From Pomphorhynchus laevis (Eukaryota; Acanthocephala; Palaeacanthocephala; Echinorhynchida; Pomphorhynchidae), in contig WNNJ02002262.1 of the NCBI GenBank assembly GCA_012934845.2, forward strand, positions 41,653-105,652: DNA of 64,000 nt, read 5' to 3'. Of this stretch, positions 35,701-41,403 are shown one piece after another. Under the pieces are notes generated by a model. It did no database searches. It was not told the DNA's origin and was given only the letters and a program-made list of their open reading frames with translations. Position numbers and translations under genes: made by a program. Numbering within the stretch: position 1 is the stretch's first letter; every line of letters starts with the position of its first letter.

Positions 35701-36702
35701 ATTTTATATTTTATTTATTAAATATATTTGTTTAATTTGATTTATGATTGTAGTAGATTTTAATTAATTTATTATTTATTTATAACTTATAAAATTTATT
35801 TTAAATATAAAATAGAACTTTAAGTATAAAAAGTATATCAATAAATTCAAATAAAAATAAAATATAATCTTGATTTTTATTCTCTAATGGCATAGTTTCG
35901 GGGTTACCGTTAACTTTGAGAATTCAAAATGATTTAAGTGATTGGAACGACAAAATGACGTTTTTAGAGTACGCATTAGTTTGGTCGATTGCTTATCATG
36001 TCACTTAATTCTTGAAGACCAATAAGTGAGAATATATATTACAGACAATTTTTAGCTACTATTGGCTCTGATATTCGCTTTAATCTGTCATTCCGCTTAA
36101 AGTACAAAAGCGAATAAATGTTAGTGAGATTTTTTACGTTTAGTTTTCTAACCTCTTATTAAATCATTTTCGTCATGAGCTAAGTTACTTAATGAATGCT
36201 CTAATTTTAAAATTCAATGTTATATAATGTATCAGTTTAATTCAAACAATGTTTCTGCTCAGGCTTCATTTTGGGCTCAATATATGGAAAAGGACGATAA
36301 CTATCTACGAATCTATCAAGAAATCATATGTGAAGGCAATTTAGACTCAGCAAAATTAATTGTACCCTATATTAACGATATTTCACTGCTGGAATTTTTA
36401 GCAGGTTTCGAAACAATTTACTAAATTAACAAATTTCAATGTTAAAATTGTAGCTGCTATGGCTGAACAAGGATCAGTTCCATTATGGACCGCTTTGGTA
36501 TCTATTTTATAATTATAATTTTTGGTTAACAATTTTCTTTTAGTCGCAGCAAATGCAGTCAATTAACAACGACAGATGCAATAACGAAAGCGGTAAATTA
36601 TCGCCTTCCACCACAGATGAAATATCATTGTCGTGGACGCATGGAACTTTGACTATACTCCAAATAGTTCTTTCGCTGGATACGATATTTGAGGGGGAAT
36701 AA
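3547..36702 (+). CDS. INTS8: Integrator complex subunit 8 (whole gene, 26 exons)
   Basis: Integrator is the nuclear RNA polymerase II-associated complex that cleaves snRNA 3' ends and terminates paused transcripts. INTS8 is an alpha-helical/TPR-like scaffold of its PP2A phosphatase module. I assembled 26 exons by hand; their sum is about 1,010 codons, against about 995 residues in human INTS8. Blocks matching the remembered human protein appear in the right order from end to end (details under the exon entries). Thirteen introns are 39-68 nt and twelve are about 0.2-6.1 kb and filled with repeats. All splice phases agree except that the donor of exon 19 is unresolved. No internal stop was seen in the other exons, so the gene looks functional. 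No poly(A) signal was pinned down. Confidence 0.85.
3825..5060. repeat. ~380-bp tandem repeat with CTGATGA/CGAAAC boxes
   Basis: Three direct copies begin at about 3888 (partial), 4222 and 4602 (partial), a period of about 380 bp. Each unit carries CCGAAAC, then a hairpin of CTGATGGTAG with CTACCATCAG, with CTGATGAGTG (or CTAATGATGAG) in its loop. A related block (GGCTGATGTGTTTA...AATTAAAGA) recurs at about 3840 and 4948. It sits in INTS8 intron 2. The boxes recall the hammerhead ribozyme core and the PLE tails of this window. Confidence 0.65.
5224..5303. repeat. (TA)40 microsatellite
   Basis: Uninterrupted alternating AT for about 80 bp in INTS8 intron 2. It produces spurious Ile-Tyr open frames on both strands. 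Confidence 0.97.
5590..5616. repeat. Perfect 11-bp hairpin
   Basis: GGACCTTCTAG, loop TTATT, CTAGAAGGTCC. A partial third copy of the arm (CCTTCTAGTTATT) follows at about 5630. Confidence 0.85.
5738..5782. repeat. (TA)n microsatellite
   Basis: About 45 bp of alternating AT, followed by a short duplicated AAACATCAAAATGTT motif. Confidence 0.95.
6066..6118 (-). ncRNA. Candidate degenerate hammerhead ribozyme
   Basis: On the minus strand the order is CTGATGA (6111-6105), a 13-nt arm with GGT/ACC pairing, GAAAC (6091-6087), a 6-bp hairpin TTTTAA-ATA-TTAAAA, then CTC and TAT. That is the element order of a hammerhead: core box, helix II, GAAA, helix III, cleavage trinucleotide. Helix III has one C-C mismatch, and helix I (ATAG with CTAT) fits only if the cleavage position is shifted. 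I call it a relic or look-alike, not a proven ribozyme. Confidence 0.35.
6471..6767. repeat. Cluster of five perfect hairpins
   Basis: Stems at 6471-6495 (10 bp), 6511-6539 (12 bp), 6575-6616 (17-bp arms, 8-nt loop), 6655-6673 (8 bp) and 6735-6767 (15-bp arms, loop ATG). The first two share the arm TGTGCAATCC. The last one touches the terminus of the minus-strand PLE tail. They lie in INTS8 intron 2. Confidence 0.85.
6768..7075 (-). mobile_element. Penelope-like element, 3' tail only (copy 4)
   Basis: Reverse complement of the tail at 56360-56670: terminus TCAGCTAACTGAGTC, AT-rich middle, GGTCATCAG, CAGGTTTCGGCC and CAGCATAGCAATGGGGCC. No RT sequence is left, so it is a 5'-truncated insertion against the direction of INTS8. 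Confidence 0.85.
7076..9867. other. Rest of INTS8 intron 2, no gene recognised
   Basis: Somewhat less AT-rich than its surroundings, which hints at decayed transposon sequence. On the minus strand around 8936-9400 there are protein-like stretches (for example ELKSSLNIIVRGIPAYGN) that resemble a LINE ORF1, but I could not trace a domain. A perfect 11-bp hairpin lies at 8815-8845 (TTTATTTGGTA arms). Confidence 0.4.
9868..10149 (+). CDS. INTS8: INTS8 exons 3-4
   Basis: Exon 3 is 9868-9964 and exon 4 is 10012-10149, with a 47-nt intron between. Exon 3 encodes AFGLLAMKAASVIEWDLATME, aligning with LLALKVAAHLKWDLDILE of human INTS8. Exon 4 encodes VDLDSTPDYVTFAIQLLCRW, aligning with MDLATLPPTTAMAVLLYNRW. 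These are the clearest matches in the window and fix the identity of the gene. Confidence 0.92.
10150..11234. other. INTS8 intron 4, nothing recognised
   Basis: AT-rich intron with A/T palindromic runs around 10430-10490. No open frame of protein-like composition. Confidence 0.5.
11255..11375. mobile_element. Foldback element fragment (family of 23791-23968)
   Basis: CAGCAGATATTGAAATATTG (from about 11268) and TTTGATTCCATTCTATAAATA (from about 11320) match one arm of the foldback element at 23791-23968. Only one arm is present, so this is half an element, in INTS8 intron 4. Confidence 0.65.
11656..11724 (+). CDS. INTS8: INTS8 exon 5
   Basis: A 69-nt exon after TTTAG, read in the frame set by exon 4 (TG|G). 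It gives HVRAVIKSKFKRKDDFIPTT, corresponding to AIRTIVQSSFPVKQ. The donor is AT|GTATGT, phase 2. It is followed by the 5.3-kb intron that holds the 211-bp array. Confidence 0.85.
12041..12209. mobile_element. Foldback element that founds the 211-bp array
   Basis: Inverted arms: GTGGAGAGAGTGAA at 12041-12054 and TTCACTCTCTCCAC at 12196-12209, with inner matches TAGCCTACTGCT / AGCAGTAGGCTA and CAGGAGTA / TACTCCTG, around an A-run/T-run centre (12101-12130). No coding sequence. The right arm is identical to the start of the 211-bp repeat unit that follows. Confidence 0.75.
12140..16211. repeat. 211-bp tandem array, 19.3 units
   Basis: The motif CTCCTGAAGATGACAGCAG starts at 12140, 12351, 12562, 12773 and so on to 16149, an exact 211-bp spacing for 19 full units plus a 63-bp partial unit. 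I noticed no difference between units by eye. Each unit holds the right arm of the foldback element, then AT-rich spacer including the palindrome TTAAGTATTT-TTT-AAATACTTAA. It fills most of INTS8 intron 5. Confidence 0.95.
16212..17046. other. Remainder of INTS8 intron 5
   Basis: AT-rich. The array ends at a palindrome ATTGTTCAC / GTGAACAAT (16212-16236). A perfect 14-bp hairpin (TGTGATGTGATAAA arms) lies at 16867-16899. The block ATTACTAAATTAAAGTCA near 16690 repeats one just before the array (about 11995), so the array flanks are partly duplicated. No gene. Confidence 0.6.
17047..17469 (+). CDS. INTS8: INTS8 exons 6-8
   Basis: Exon 6 is 17047-17101 (55 nt), exon 7 is 17149-17322 and exon 8 is 17377-17469, with introns of 47 and 54 nt. 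Exon 6 was placed because it restores the phase between exons 5 and 7 (NEPLKHMIQANKKALFK). Exon 7 reads NYAVQALERCYLVLRDLI, where human has ADSILVLEAAL. Exon 8 reads VAFDLGFYYFVNKRFSEASA, the helical-repeat start CYDLGAAYFQQ. All three are open and in phase. Confidence 0.85.
17690..17885. repeat. Degenerate ~15-bp minisatellite (GTAGAGTTCATATT)
   Basis: About ten imperfect copies of TTCATATTGTAGAG with spacers. It lies just beyond the 3' side of the minus-strand LINE, so it may be that element's tail. Confidence 0.65.
17990..19625 (-). mobile_element. LINE fragment, endonuclease plus RT (decayed)
   Basis: Minus-strand non-LTR retrotransposon. From the 5' side: endonuclease remnant IIANDFNAPYTFPD (about 19560), pre-RT and RT blocks SWKQSIIKVIYKGKGGPN (about 18600), FRRNRSTTNAIKIVRDN and FIDFTKAFDSINCSILI (about 18350-18460), then DTLSLLLFSFYLMDLPY and a YAD box near 18100. 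Several stops and frameshifts break it. The same family lies directly next to it on the plus strand. It sits in INTS8 intron 8, opposite to the gene. Confidence 0.7.
19626..21000 (+). mobile_element. LINE fragment, RT C-terminal half
   Basis: Plus-strand copy of the same LINE family, 5'-truncated inside the RT palm: FDSVNRPLLLFKLAHHF (about 19640), GDPLSPTLFVFFGADLP (about 19805), MHADDLAIMS with the catalytic ADD (19895). The C-terminal region 20151-20651 includes RVMLLPILTYGLPVIWSD. An 86-bp tandem duplication at about 20008-20180 breaks the frame. An AATAAA-like end lies near 20970. Confidence 0.72.
21001..21566. other. End of INTS8 intron 8
   Basis: AT-rich intron sequence without recognisable features. 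Confidence 0.5.
21567..21823 (+). CDS. INTS8: INTS8 exons 9-10
   Basis: Exon 9 is 21567-21692 and exon 10 is 21738-21823, with a 45-nt intron. Exon 10 reads DLLITLLDDNITRSLSIEER, matching EVIQIFIEDNLTLSLPVQFR. Exon 9 is weakly conserved (ASNQRKLSLSEKLDIRRH) but is open, in phase and has good splice sites. The exon 10 donor is TT|GTATGT, phase 2. Confidence 0.82.
22758..22992. mobile_element. 235-bp MITE with 24-bp terminal inverted repeats
   Basis: Left end TCGAATTTGGCAAACTGACC... (22758-22781) pairs with the right end (22969-22992), with a few mismatches. The interior is AT-rich and non-coding. A further partial left-end copy (CGAATTTGGCGAATTGACCT) begins at 22990 and makes a second hairpin with the right end. 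No clear target duplication. In INTS8 intron 10. Confidence 0.7.
23215..23552 (+). CDS. INTS8: INTS8 exons 11-13
   Basis: Exon 11 is 23215-23326, exon 12 is 23372-23430 and exon 13 is 23470-23552, with introns of 45 and 39 nt. Exon 11 reads VEIVHACNIVYSWIYS, aligning with CFKVCACNTVRDIL. Exons 12-13 are diverged (HGLLHFKSNERIKLMA, then LYNSVNATDTTTMECS). Exon 12 could instead run on to a stop just past 23461, but splitting at GA|GTATTT keeps the frame into exon 13 and exon 14. Confidence 0.75.
23791..23968. mobile_element. Foldback element, ~178 bp
   Basis: Almost entirely self-complementary: outer arms TTTATAGAAT / ATTCTATAAA, then TTCGATAAAA / TTTTATCGAA, a perfect 13-bp stem CAATATTTCAATA (23844-23856) with TATTGAAATATTG (23902-23914), and an inner stem TATCAGGAA / TTCCTGATGATA. 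The inner loop side carries CTGATGATAGC...GCTATTGAAAT, again like hammerhead boxes. Half of the same element is at 11255-11375. In INTS8 intron 13. Confidence 0.75.
24619..24922 (+). CDS. INTS8: INTS8 exons 14-15
   Basis: Exon 14 is 24619-24770 and exon 15 is 24815-24922, with a 44-nt intron. Exon 14 ends DLLFLMSQMSKSELADATSL, matching the SSHELFITLLKDEERKLL region. Exon 15 reads VPLPSFIVESLTNVDSQIST, matching VTSFYDIPASASVNIGQLEH. Donors are AAG|GTAATA and AAG|GTATCA. Confidence 0.82.
25186..25393. repeat. 104-bp GC-rich tandem duplication
   Basis: Two copies (25186-25289, 25290-25393) differing at one base that I can see (GGAGCTGATT versus GGAACTGATT). They contain GGAGGTGGGTACGGAAGCGG and GGAGCGTGGCGGACGTCGAG, strikingly GC-rich in an AT-rich intron. 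The reverse frame is open, but that is expected from a repeat of this length. Origin unknown. Confidence 0.85.
25430..25745. repeat. AT-rich short repeat, also at 26755-26870
   Basis: Repeated blocks AATATTAAAT.GATTTATTATG and ATATTTTATAAATGTGAATT occur two to three times here. The start (TTTTTCATTGCATAAAAATA) recurs in a single copy at 26755-26870. Confidence 0.6.
25798..26338 (+). CDS. INTS8: INTS8 exons 16-17
   Basis: Exon 16 is 25798-25941 (ISALKEQLNPFSYLVLNMFG, like ILGIKDNLTRDLVYILMAKG). Exon 17 is 26140-26338, with a 198-nt intron between. Exon 17 reads HYERTQHFLSCSLAFLDDFA, then DEDLIRRVMGFLNNLP, aligning with HAKQLFAACLELVTEFS and DLISRVRGYLEMRLP. It ends in phase 1 (ACA G|GTATTC). 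Confidence 0.85.
27170..27280. repeat. Dispersed ~120-bp repeat with conserved stem (pair with 28600-28720)
   Basis: Shared blocks: ATATTTTTGAAT.TATTT, AATTGAAATTTATTC.ATTAT and AAAATGTTTAAACGAA. In this copy GACTGC and GCAGTC flank a 40-50-nt loop. The partner copy is in INTS8 intron 21. Confidence 0.65.
27420..27581 (+). CDS. INTS8: INTS8 exons 18-19, including an 8-nt microexon
   Basis: Exon 19 (27489 onward) reads ILPELTKLFTIYAPAPEHMK, but only in a frame that exon 17 cannot reach directly. An 8-nt exon TTGATACG at 27420-27427, flanked by AATTCAG and GTAAAC, restores the phase exactly. The donor of exon 19 is not clear: a stop (TAA, 27582) follows without a usable GT in the required phase 1. 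A GC donor after 27579, or a damaged site, are the alternatives. This is the least certain part of the gene model. Confidence 0.5.
27909..28149 (+). CDS. INTS8: INTS8 exons 20-21
   Basis: Exon 20 is 27909-28018 (VIRISLAFMVTLGHWSFVLN, like AEECVAFMLNWREN). Exon 21 is 28062-28149 (VAITIAKILISSNQSDARQI, like LGQLLAATCKELP), after a 43-nt intron. Exon 21 ends in phase 1 before the 3.8-kb intron that contains the minus-strand PLE. Confidence 0.8.
28600..28720. repeat. Dispersed ~120-bp repeat (pair with 27170-27280)
   Basis: Second copy of the family above, same orientation, diverged by substitutions and short indels. Confidence 0.65.
28905..29106 (+). pseudogene. Orphan reverse transcriptase palm fragment (YLDDG)
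   Basis: About 67 codons read INLIVWYLDDGIVSGTPSAI, then ALGWLDASFKVT-stop-LQLNWRKTDVIG. YLDDG with the following hydrophobic helix and the NWRKT segment are RT catalytic and post-catalytic blocks. One stop interrupts the frame. It is GC-richer than its surroundings and unrelated to the PLE (RYIDD) beside it. It is flanked by AT-rich intron on one side and the truncated 3' side of a minus-strand PLE on the other. The parent element is not identified. Confidence 0.6.
29107..31100 (-). mobile_element. Penelope-like element, longest copy (RT plus N-terminal domain)
   Basis: Minus-strand PLE in INTS8 intron 21. From its 5' side: EEFWIKTLNSMYPLGLND (about 31045-30990), which looks like the C-terminal end of a GIY-YIG nuclease domain placed N-terminally. 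A basic stretch KRKSRSRGDKRNRKNR follows, then a linker. The 324-residue open frame (30426-29452) has KLHKNPIKPRFI and the RT A box TYDFSTLYTNL. The 109-residue frame (29436-29107) has QVKGVPMGGNSSPIIADL and FRYIDDICVFN. An N-terminal nuclease and the RYIDD box point to the PLE branch with the nuclease before the RT (Naiad-like). The 3' third and tail are missing. It is broken but the least damaged upstream part in the window. Confidence 0.75.
31101..31957. other. End of INTS8 intron 21
   Basis: AT-rich. Short direct repeat of ATACTGTCTTAT (31083-31140) at the 5' edge of the PLE, and a perfect 11-bp hairpin CTTCACAAACT-G-AGTTTGTGAAG at 31496-31518. No gene. Confidence 0.55.
31958..32480 (+). 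CDS. INTS8: INTS8 exons 22-23
   Basis: Exon 22 is 31958-32287 and exon 23 is 32341-32480, with a 53-nt intron. Exon 22 carries FVELCVLLKNEQALNTIISL, matching LSFIKKLREPLVLTIILSLF, and SNRLILYSDLLANQM, matching NHSWLIIQADIYFATNQ. Exon 23 reads DVSIIVKRLFDLAMKC, matching DQVIKRMIKCCSLL. The acceptor at 31957 (TTAAG) was chosen because it alone gives the needed phase downstream of an in-frame stop. Confidence 0.87.
32810..34500 (-). repeat. Five-copy repeat family with conserved stem and CTGATGA/GAAAC boxes
   Basis: Copies near 32810 (start only), 33257-33420, 33485-33720, 34035-34260 and 34375-34500 share TAGTTTGTTTTCTAATTTTAAG, then TCATTTTTACCAGTGAAA and an ATTCTGCACGCTGCTTTAAT block. Read on the minus strand, the copy at 34196-34243 holds GGACC-GAAAC ... 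CTGATGA-GGTCC. A stem GTATTGG / CCRATAC encloses ATCAG-TAG-CTGAT. A stretch of about 115 bp is repeated almost exactly at 33413-33530 and 34304-34420. In INTS8 intron 23. Confidence 0.7.
34501..36235. other. End of INTS8 intron 23, with a 151-bp-spaced duplication
   Basis: AT-rich. A block AAATTCGTTTAGAACTATAA with about 75 bp of following sequence occurs at 35391 and again at 35542. The plus-strand frame at 34535-34774 is hydrophobic and AT-driven, and I do not call it a gene. Confidence 0.5.
36236..36702 (+). CDS. INTS8: INTS8 exons 24-26 (C-terminus)
   Basis: Exon 24 is 36236-36404, exon 25 is 36454-36497 and exon 26 is 36544-36702. Exon 24 reads ASFWAQYMEKDDNYLRIYQ and PYINDISLLEFLA, matching VAILCQFLREIDYKTAF and DYIWDVTILEYLTY. 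The 49-nt intron 24 contains a branch-like TTACTAAATTAAC; without it the frame closes within a dozen codons. The end (SQQMQSINNDRC to DTIFEGE, stop at 36700) does not resemble the human C-terminus LQAMAKLYF, so the last exon is supported by splice phase only. Confidence 0.75.
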
Positions 36703-37949
36703 CAAACAGAAATAACAAAACTATTTACGAAAAGACTGGATTGGAGGTTTTCGTAATTAAGTGACAAAATGCTAGTAAAATTATAATCCGTAATTGTTCA
36801 ATAATCAATATTTTCTTATTTAATTTTTGATGATAATTTCAAATCTATCATTATGTCATCAAATTTGGTAAGTTGCCGACTACGCCTCCACTTAGAGAAT
36901 AAGACAGAATAATTTTTGAAAAATCAGTAAATTTTCGAAAGTAAACGAATTATTAAATTTTTCAAAATTTTTTGAAATTTGTTTTAAAATTTCATGGAAG
37001 CTCTGTTTTCATTGTATTCATATTATTATCTTATGATTGTGTTTTATCCAGCAAATGAACGTTTAGAGATTATTTCATTACAATTAAGTAATGAAATGTA
37101 ATTAAGTTTCCAAAACGAAATTACTGAATATTAGAAGTTTGCTCGTAGAATTTCAATGTCAAATAAGCGATTTTGGAAAGTTCAATAAATTATTTGTTTC
37201 TTTTCAGTCTCGTTGAAGTTTTATCAAAAATATCAAATTTTTAACAAATTAAAATTCTTTAATTTGTTGAATATTTAATTTGTCAAATTTTCAATTGTTT
37301 AATTTCACTATCAGAACATTTAATGACTATCATGTAGCACTGATATTTTTTAATTAAATATTCTTTATGAAAGATTTTCATTATTTCAAATTTCTTAATT
37401 AGATATTATCGTTTTTAAACATTTATTTTTTCTCATTACAATAAATTATGATTATTAAGGATTGACATTACATTATCACGGAACTGAATTTGATTAAAAA
37501 ATATATTTTATAAATAATTAAATAAAATCATAAATCATCCTCCTAATTACTTAATGAAATATTATCGTTATATATTTAATTATTTTATCTCGACGTTATG
37601 TGTGAGACGTTTGGAAACCAAACGTCTCACAGATGGATGCAGTGAATTTTTAACATTCAAATATTTTTTAACACAGAAAAGAATAATAAATAAATGAACG
37701 CAACCAAATAATAGACTATACAGACGAAAATAGACGATAAAAATCATATTAAATGAAAACAAACGAAACGTGGTTTTACCTGCTAATTGATATCGTTTCA
37801 TCTGTTATTTCAGCTAGGTATTCAGAGACAAGTGAGGTGGTTCAATGTCAAATGCTGACTATTTAAAATTTTGTTTTCTTTTGGAGTTTTAATTGTGTCG
37901 ATTTGATTAAAACCCCGACTGTTTGATTCAAGTCCAGTAAAATTACTGG
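36703..37949. other. Downstream of INTS8, no gene seen
   Basis: AT-rich. Perfect 14-bp hairpin TGTGAGACGTTTGG-AAA-CCAAACGTCTCACA at 37601-37631. Nothing else recognised. Confidence 0.55.
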
Positions 37950-38720
37950 ATTTTTTGAATACTCTAAATGCGGACGAACCAACGTGTTAAACAAATTTCT
38001 AAATTGGTAATCTTTAATGAGTTCTTTACAATATATCTAAAGTAATCTTTAATGAGTTCTTTACAATATATAGAGCACAAGTAGCGAGTTTTATTGCTCT
38101 TTCACTATTAAGTTTAGTTTTTAATGATGCCTGCACGATAATTTCTAAATCCCTATGATGTGATACTTCAGTGAGAAGAACATCGCCGATATGATATGTA
38201 AAATTACTGGATTACCATCAAAGGCTTTTGAAAAATCTAGAATTAAAATTAAAATAAAATTACCATCAAAGGCTTTTGAAAAATCTAGAAATAAAACGTC
38301 GGGACAAAGTATCGAGCTTAGTGCTTCCATCCAACTTTCTCTCGAGGTAAGCAAGTTAGATAGACATGAACGACCTTATATGAATCCGTATTGAGAATCT
38401 GTAAGAATGTGGTTAAAGTTTATATGATCAAGTAGTATTTTGGCGATTATTCGTTCTAGTAATTTAGAGAGAACGCTGATCAAACTGATACGGCGAAAAT
38501 CATAACAAGAAGGCTGTGTTTTAGGGATTTGCACAACAACAAAATACATACATATGCAGGAATCCACGAATTTGTCAGGCTATATGAAAGTATATGAGCT
38601 AAAACACTACTTACGGCAGGTCCAATCGCATTAATTAGATAAAATATCATCTGGGCCAGGAGAGCCAAATGGGTCAATCCTTGTGATTAAGTGCAGTACA
38701 TCAGATGAACTGATTGGATT
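37950..38720 (-). mobile_element. CR1-like LINE fragment (RT)
   Basis: Minus-strand RT pieces in order: FGSPGPDDI (about 38655), FRRISLISVLSKLLERIIAK (about 38480), ILTDSQYGFI-GRSCLSNLL and SRESWMEALS (about 38340), DVLFLDFSKAFDG (about 38290), then ASLKTKLNSERAIKLATCAL and LVRPHLEYSK near 38000. It is broken by stops and by two short tandem duplications: 48 bp at about 38213-38290 and 36 bp at about 38008-38070. 5' and 3' parts are absent. Confidence 0.8.
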
Positions 38721-39250
38721 AACGAGATTCGGGGTTATCTATAATAGCCTTAATTATATATATAACTGGTGATATAATTACATGACAAAAATAACTAGCC
38801 AAAATATAAATGGCACGCTAATGCAAATATACAGATACAACTTTCAGCTTATGTCTTATGAAAAATGCCTTTAAAATTTTTACTTCGTCGGATTTAAGTT
38901 AACAAGTAATTTCGCACACAGGTAAGAAGGCACAAATATCGGACGTTTTAAAAAATCGGACTTCTAAAAACACAAACACAAATTCGTATAACCATTGACC
39001 GAATGTTCACTGTTATAATTGCGATTATAATCATCTAATCTAGAGTTGTGTGATAGAAACGGTTTTATTTTAAGGCATTGGATTACTCGCTTAATTTTTA
39101 GATTTTATTGTTTTTGTAGTTTATACACAAGAATTGTAGCATTACAATCGGTAACGTATTGATAAAGCTGCTTATTGGTAAAGTTGCGGATTTATTATTG
39201 ATAACAAATAATACACTTTGTATTAGAAAATATATTTTATATTATACAAA
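38721..39250. other. Intergenic, nothing recognised
   Basis: AT-rich sequence between a LINE fragment and a PLE fragment; no open frame of interest. Confidence 0.5.
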
Positions 39251-39254
39251 AATA

Positions 39255-39760
39255 CATTTTGTATTATGATACATTAAATAATGAAATTTTAAGAATTGCA
39301 ACAATATGTAACGATATTGACTTCAAAATCATTTAAATAATTTAATAGATGCATATTTTAATTATGAGAATACCATCAAACAGAAAATAGTAAAATATAT
39401 AAATCAACACAATAATATAAAGAATAAATTTAAAATCATTAGCGGAAAATTTTTATGGATGGGTAATAAATAATATAATTTGTATTAGAATATACTACTA
39501 GATAATCAAATTTCATAAAAAGAAATACGTCATTAGCACATGTTTGACCTCCGCTGCTATGTTGGGTCGACGAATAGTGTCCGAAACCTGATAACACAGC
39601 AGTTCCTCCTGATGACCTCAAATCCTTATTCTGATACATGGCATATTATTTTCTAGATTTATAAAATATCACAAATATTAAAATAATATTTATATTTATA
39701 GATTTGTGTACAATACAGCATATGTAAAATCATTAACTATTTGCTTTAAAATTTGAAAGA
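39255..39760 (+). mobile_element. Penelope-like element, 3' fragment (copy 6)
   Basis: Begins in the RT thumb (TACATTAAATAATGAAATTT...) and continues through the tail CTCCGCTGCTATGTTGGG, GTGTCCGAAACCTGATAACA, CAGTTCCTCCTGATGACC. Its tail differs from copy 2 by substitutions, including the arms around GAAAC. Confidence 0.8.
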
Positions 39761-40009
39761 TTCGAAAAATGTCGAAAAGAAAAGTAACAAAGACACACTA
39801 AACAAAGTGTGCAAAAGGAAGCATTAAATAAGACACATTAGCAAAGAAGCAAAAAGCCAATAACAAAAATCTTTCAAAATTGTTAAAATTAGAGAAAATA
39901 AAAAAAATAAAACAAAAATATGAACTTCATTATCAGATTAATAATTTTTCATAAAATGATTCTTGTATTAATTCTTTATTACATTCATAGAAAATGAAAT
40001 AAGATGTAA

Positions 40010-40240
40010 GTTCGTTTGAGTCGAAACCTGACAGCCCAGCACCTCTTTCAGATAACCTCTAATCAATACATTGATTAGATGTACATTAATACATTAATTA
40101 ATACATTTATGTAATCAATACATTAATTAATCAATTCAATACATGACATACGATCTACTATATTTATAAAATATCCAAATTATAAAAAATAATATTACGA
40201 TATTTACATTTATGGATTCGTGAGTCAACTGATCCTATAA
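40010..40240 (+). mobile_element. Penelope-like element, tail only (copy 7)
   Basis: GAGTCGAAACCTGACAGC and CAGATAACCTCTAATC, then the AT-rich terminal part. A 9-bp hairpin CTAATCAAT-AC-ATTGATTAG lies inside. It runs into the minisatellite. Confidence 0.6.
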
Positions 40241-40244
40241 TTCA

Positions 40245-40440
40245 ACTGAGTTATCGGTTGAATACTGATAACTGAGCTATCAGTCAACTGAGCTATCAGT
40301 CAACTGAGCTATCAGTCAACTGAGCTATCAGCTTCAACTGAGCTATCAGCTTCAACTGAGCTATCAGTCAACTGAGCTATCAGTCAACTGAGCTATCAGC
40401 TTCAACTGAGCTATCAGTCAACTGAGTTAACTGATCCTAT
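40245..40440. repeat. 16-18-bp minisatellite AACTGAGCTATCAGTC
   Basis: Nine copies of AACTGAGCTATCAG, each joined by TC or CTTC. It lies between the ends of two PLE tails pointing at each other, and the unit resembles the PLE terminus CTGAGT/TAGCTGA. The sequence CAACTGATCCTAT or its near copy flanks both sides. Confidence 0.9.
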
Positions 40441-41400
40441 CATTTTAAAGGAAAAGCGAAAAATCATATAATTTTGTTATAACTTATATCAAGTTAAAAT
40501 AAAAAAAATGCAATTTTAAATAAAAGTCAATTTTTATGATTTGACTAATAAATAACAGAAGTTGTATCATAATAAGAATTAGAGGTCATAAGGAGTAACT
40601 GCTATGTAATCAGGTTTCGGCCCCTATTCTTCGACCCAACATAGCAGCGGAGGTCAAACATGTGCTAATGACGTATTTCTTTTTATGAAATTTGATTATC
40701 TAGTATTATATTCTAATAAAAAGTATATTATTTATTATCCATCCGTAAAATTTTTCGCTAATGATTTTAAATTTATTCTTAATATTATTGTGTTGATTAA
40801 TATATTTTACTATTTTCTGTTTGATTATATTTTTGATTATATTATTCTTATTATATTTAAATTATTTAAATGATTTGAAAGAAAGCCAATATCGTTACAA
40901 ATTGTTGCAATTCTTGGAATTTCATTATTAAATGTATTATATTTTATATTATATGGTATGCATGAATGCTCATGCAAAAATATGTTTCTTGTAAATTTAA
41001 ATATGTCATCTTTACGATATAAATTAATAGTAGTTTTAGTTAATGTTAATTTAATGTTCATATCTAGATATACACCTTCTTTATCATTAATATTGGTTTT
41101 GTTAAGAATAAGGCCTTCTTGATAAATGTGCTCACTAATTGAATAAAAATTATTAGAATTAAATACACATATATCATCAATATATCGAAACATATATTTC
41201 ATATCTTTATATTGTTTAGATTTAGTTTTTAAACAGTTATGAACAAATTCATATTCTATAAAGCTTAAAAACAAGTCAGCTATAATTGGGCTACTATTAC
41301 CTCTCATTTAAACGCATTTTATTTGTCTAAATATAGATGTCTCTACTTTTAAATAATTTTGAATAATTTTAAATAATTTTAAATTATTTCTAAATAAGAT
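40441..41400 (-). mobile_element. Penelope-like element, RT C-terminal half and tail (copy 8)
   Basis: Minus strand. The open frame 41307-40837 covers GNSSPIIADLFLSFIEYEF, FRYIDDICVFN and RKDDIFKFTRNIFLHEHSC, followed by the tail with CTGATTACATAGCAG and the terminus at about 40441. It is 5'-truncated near the RT motif preceding SSP. It is one of the better preserved palms in the window. Confidence 0.85.
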
Positions 41401-41403
41401 TTG

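Noticed and set aside
36399-36460. Frameshift in INTS8 after LLEFLA
   Set aside because: A 49-nt intron with donor G|GTTTCG, a branch-like TTACTAAATTAAC and acceptor TTGTAG explains the frame change.
36540-36767. Minus-strand 75-residue frame over the INTS8 end
   Set aside because: Shadow of exon 26 on the opposite strand.
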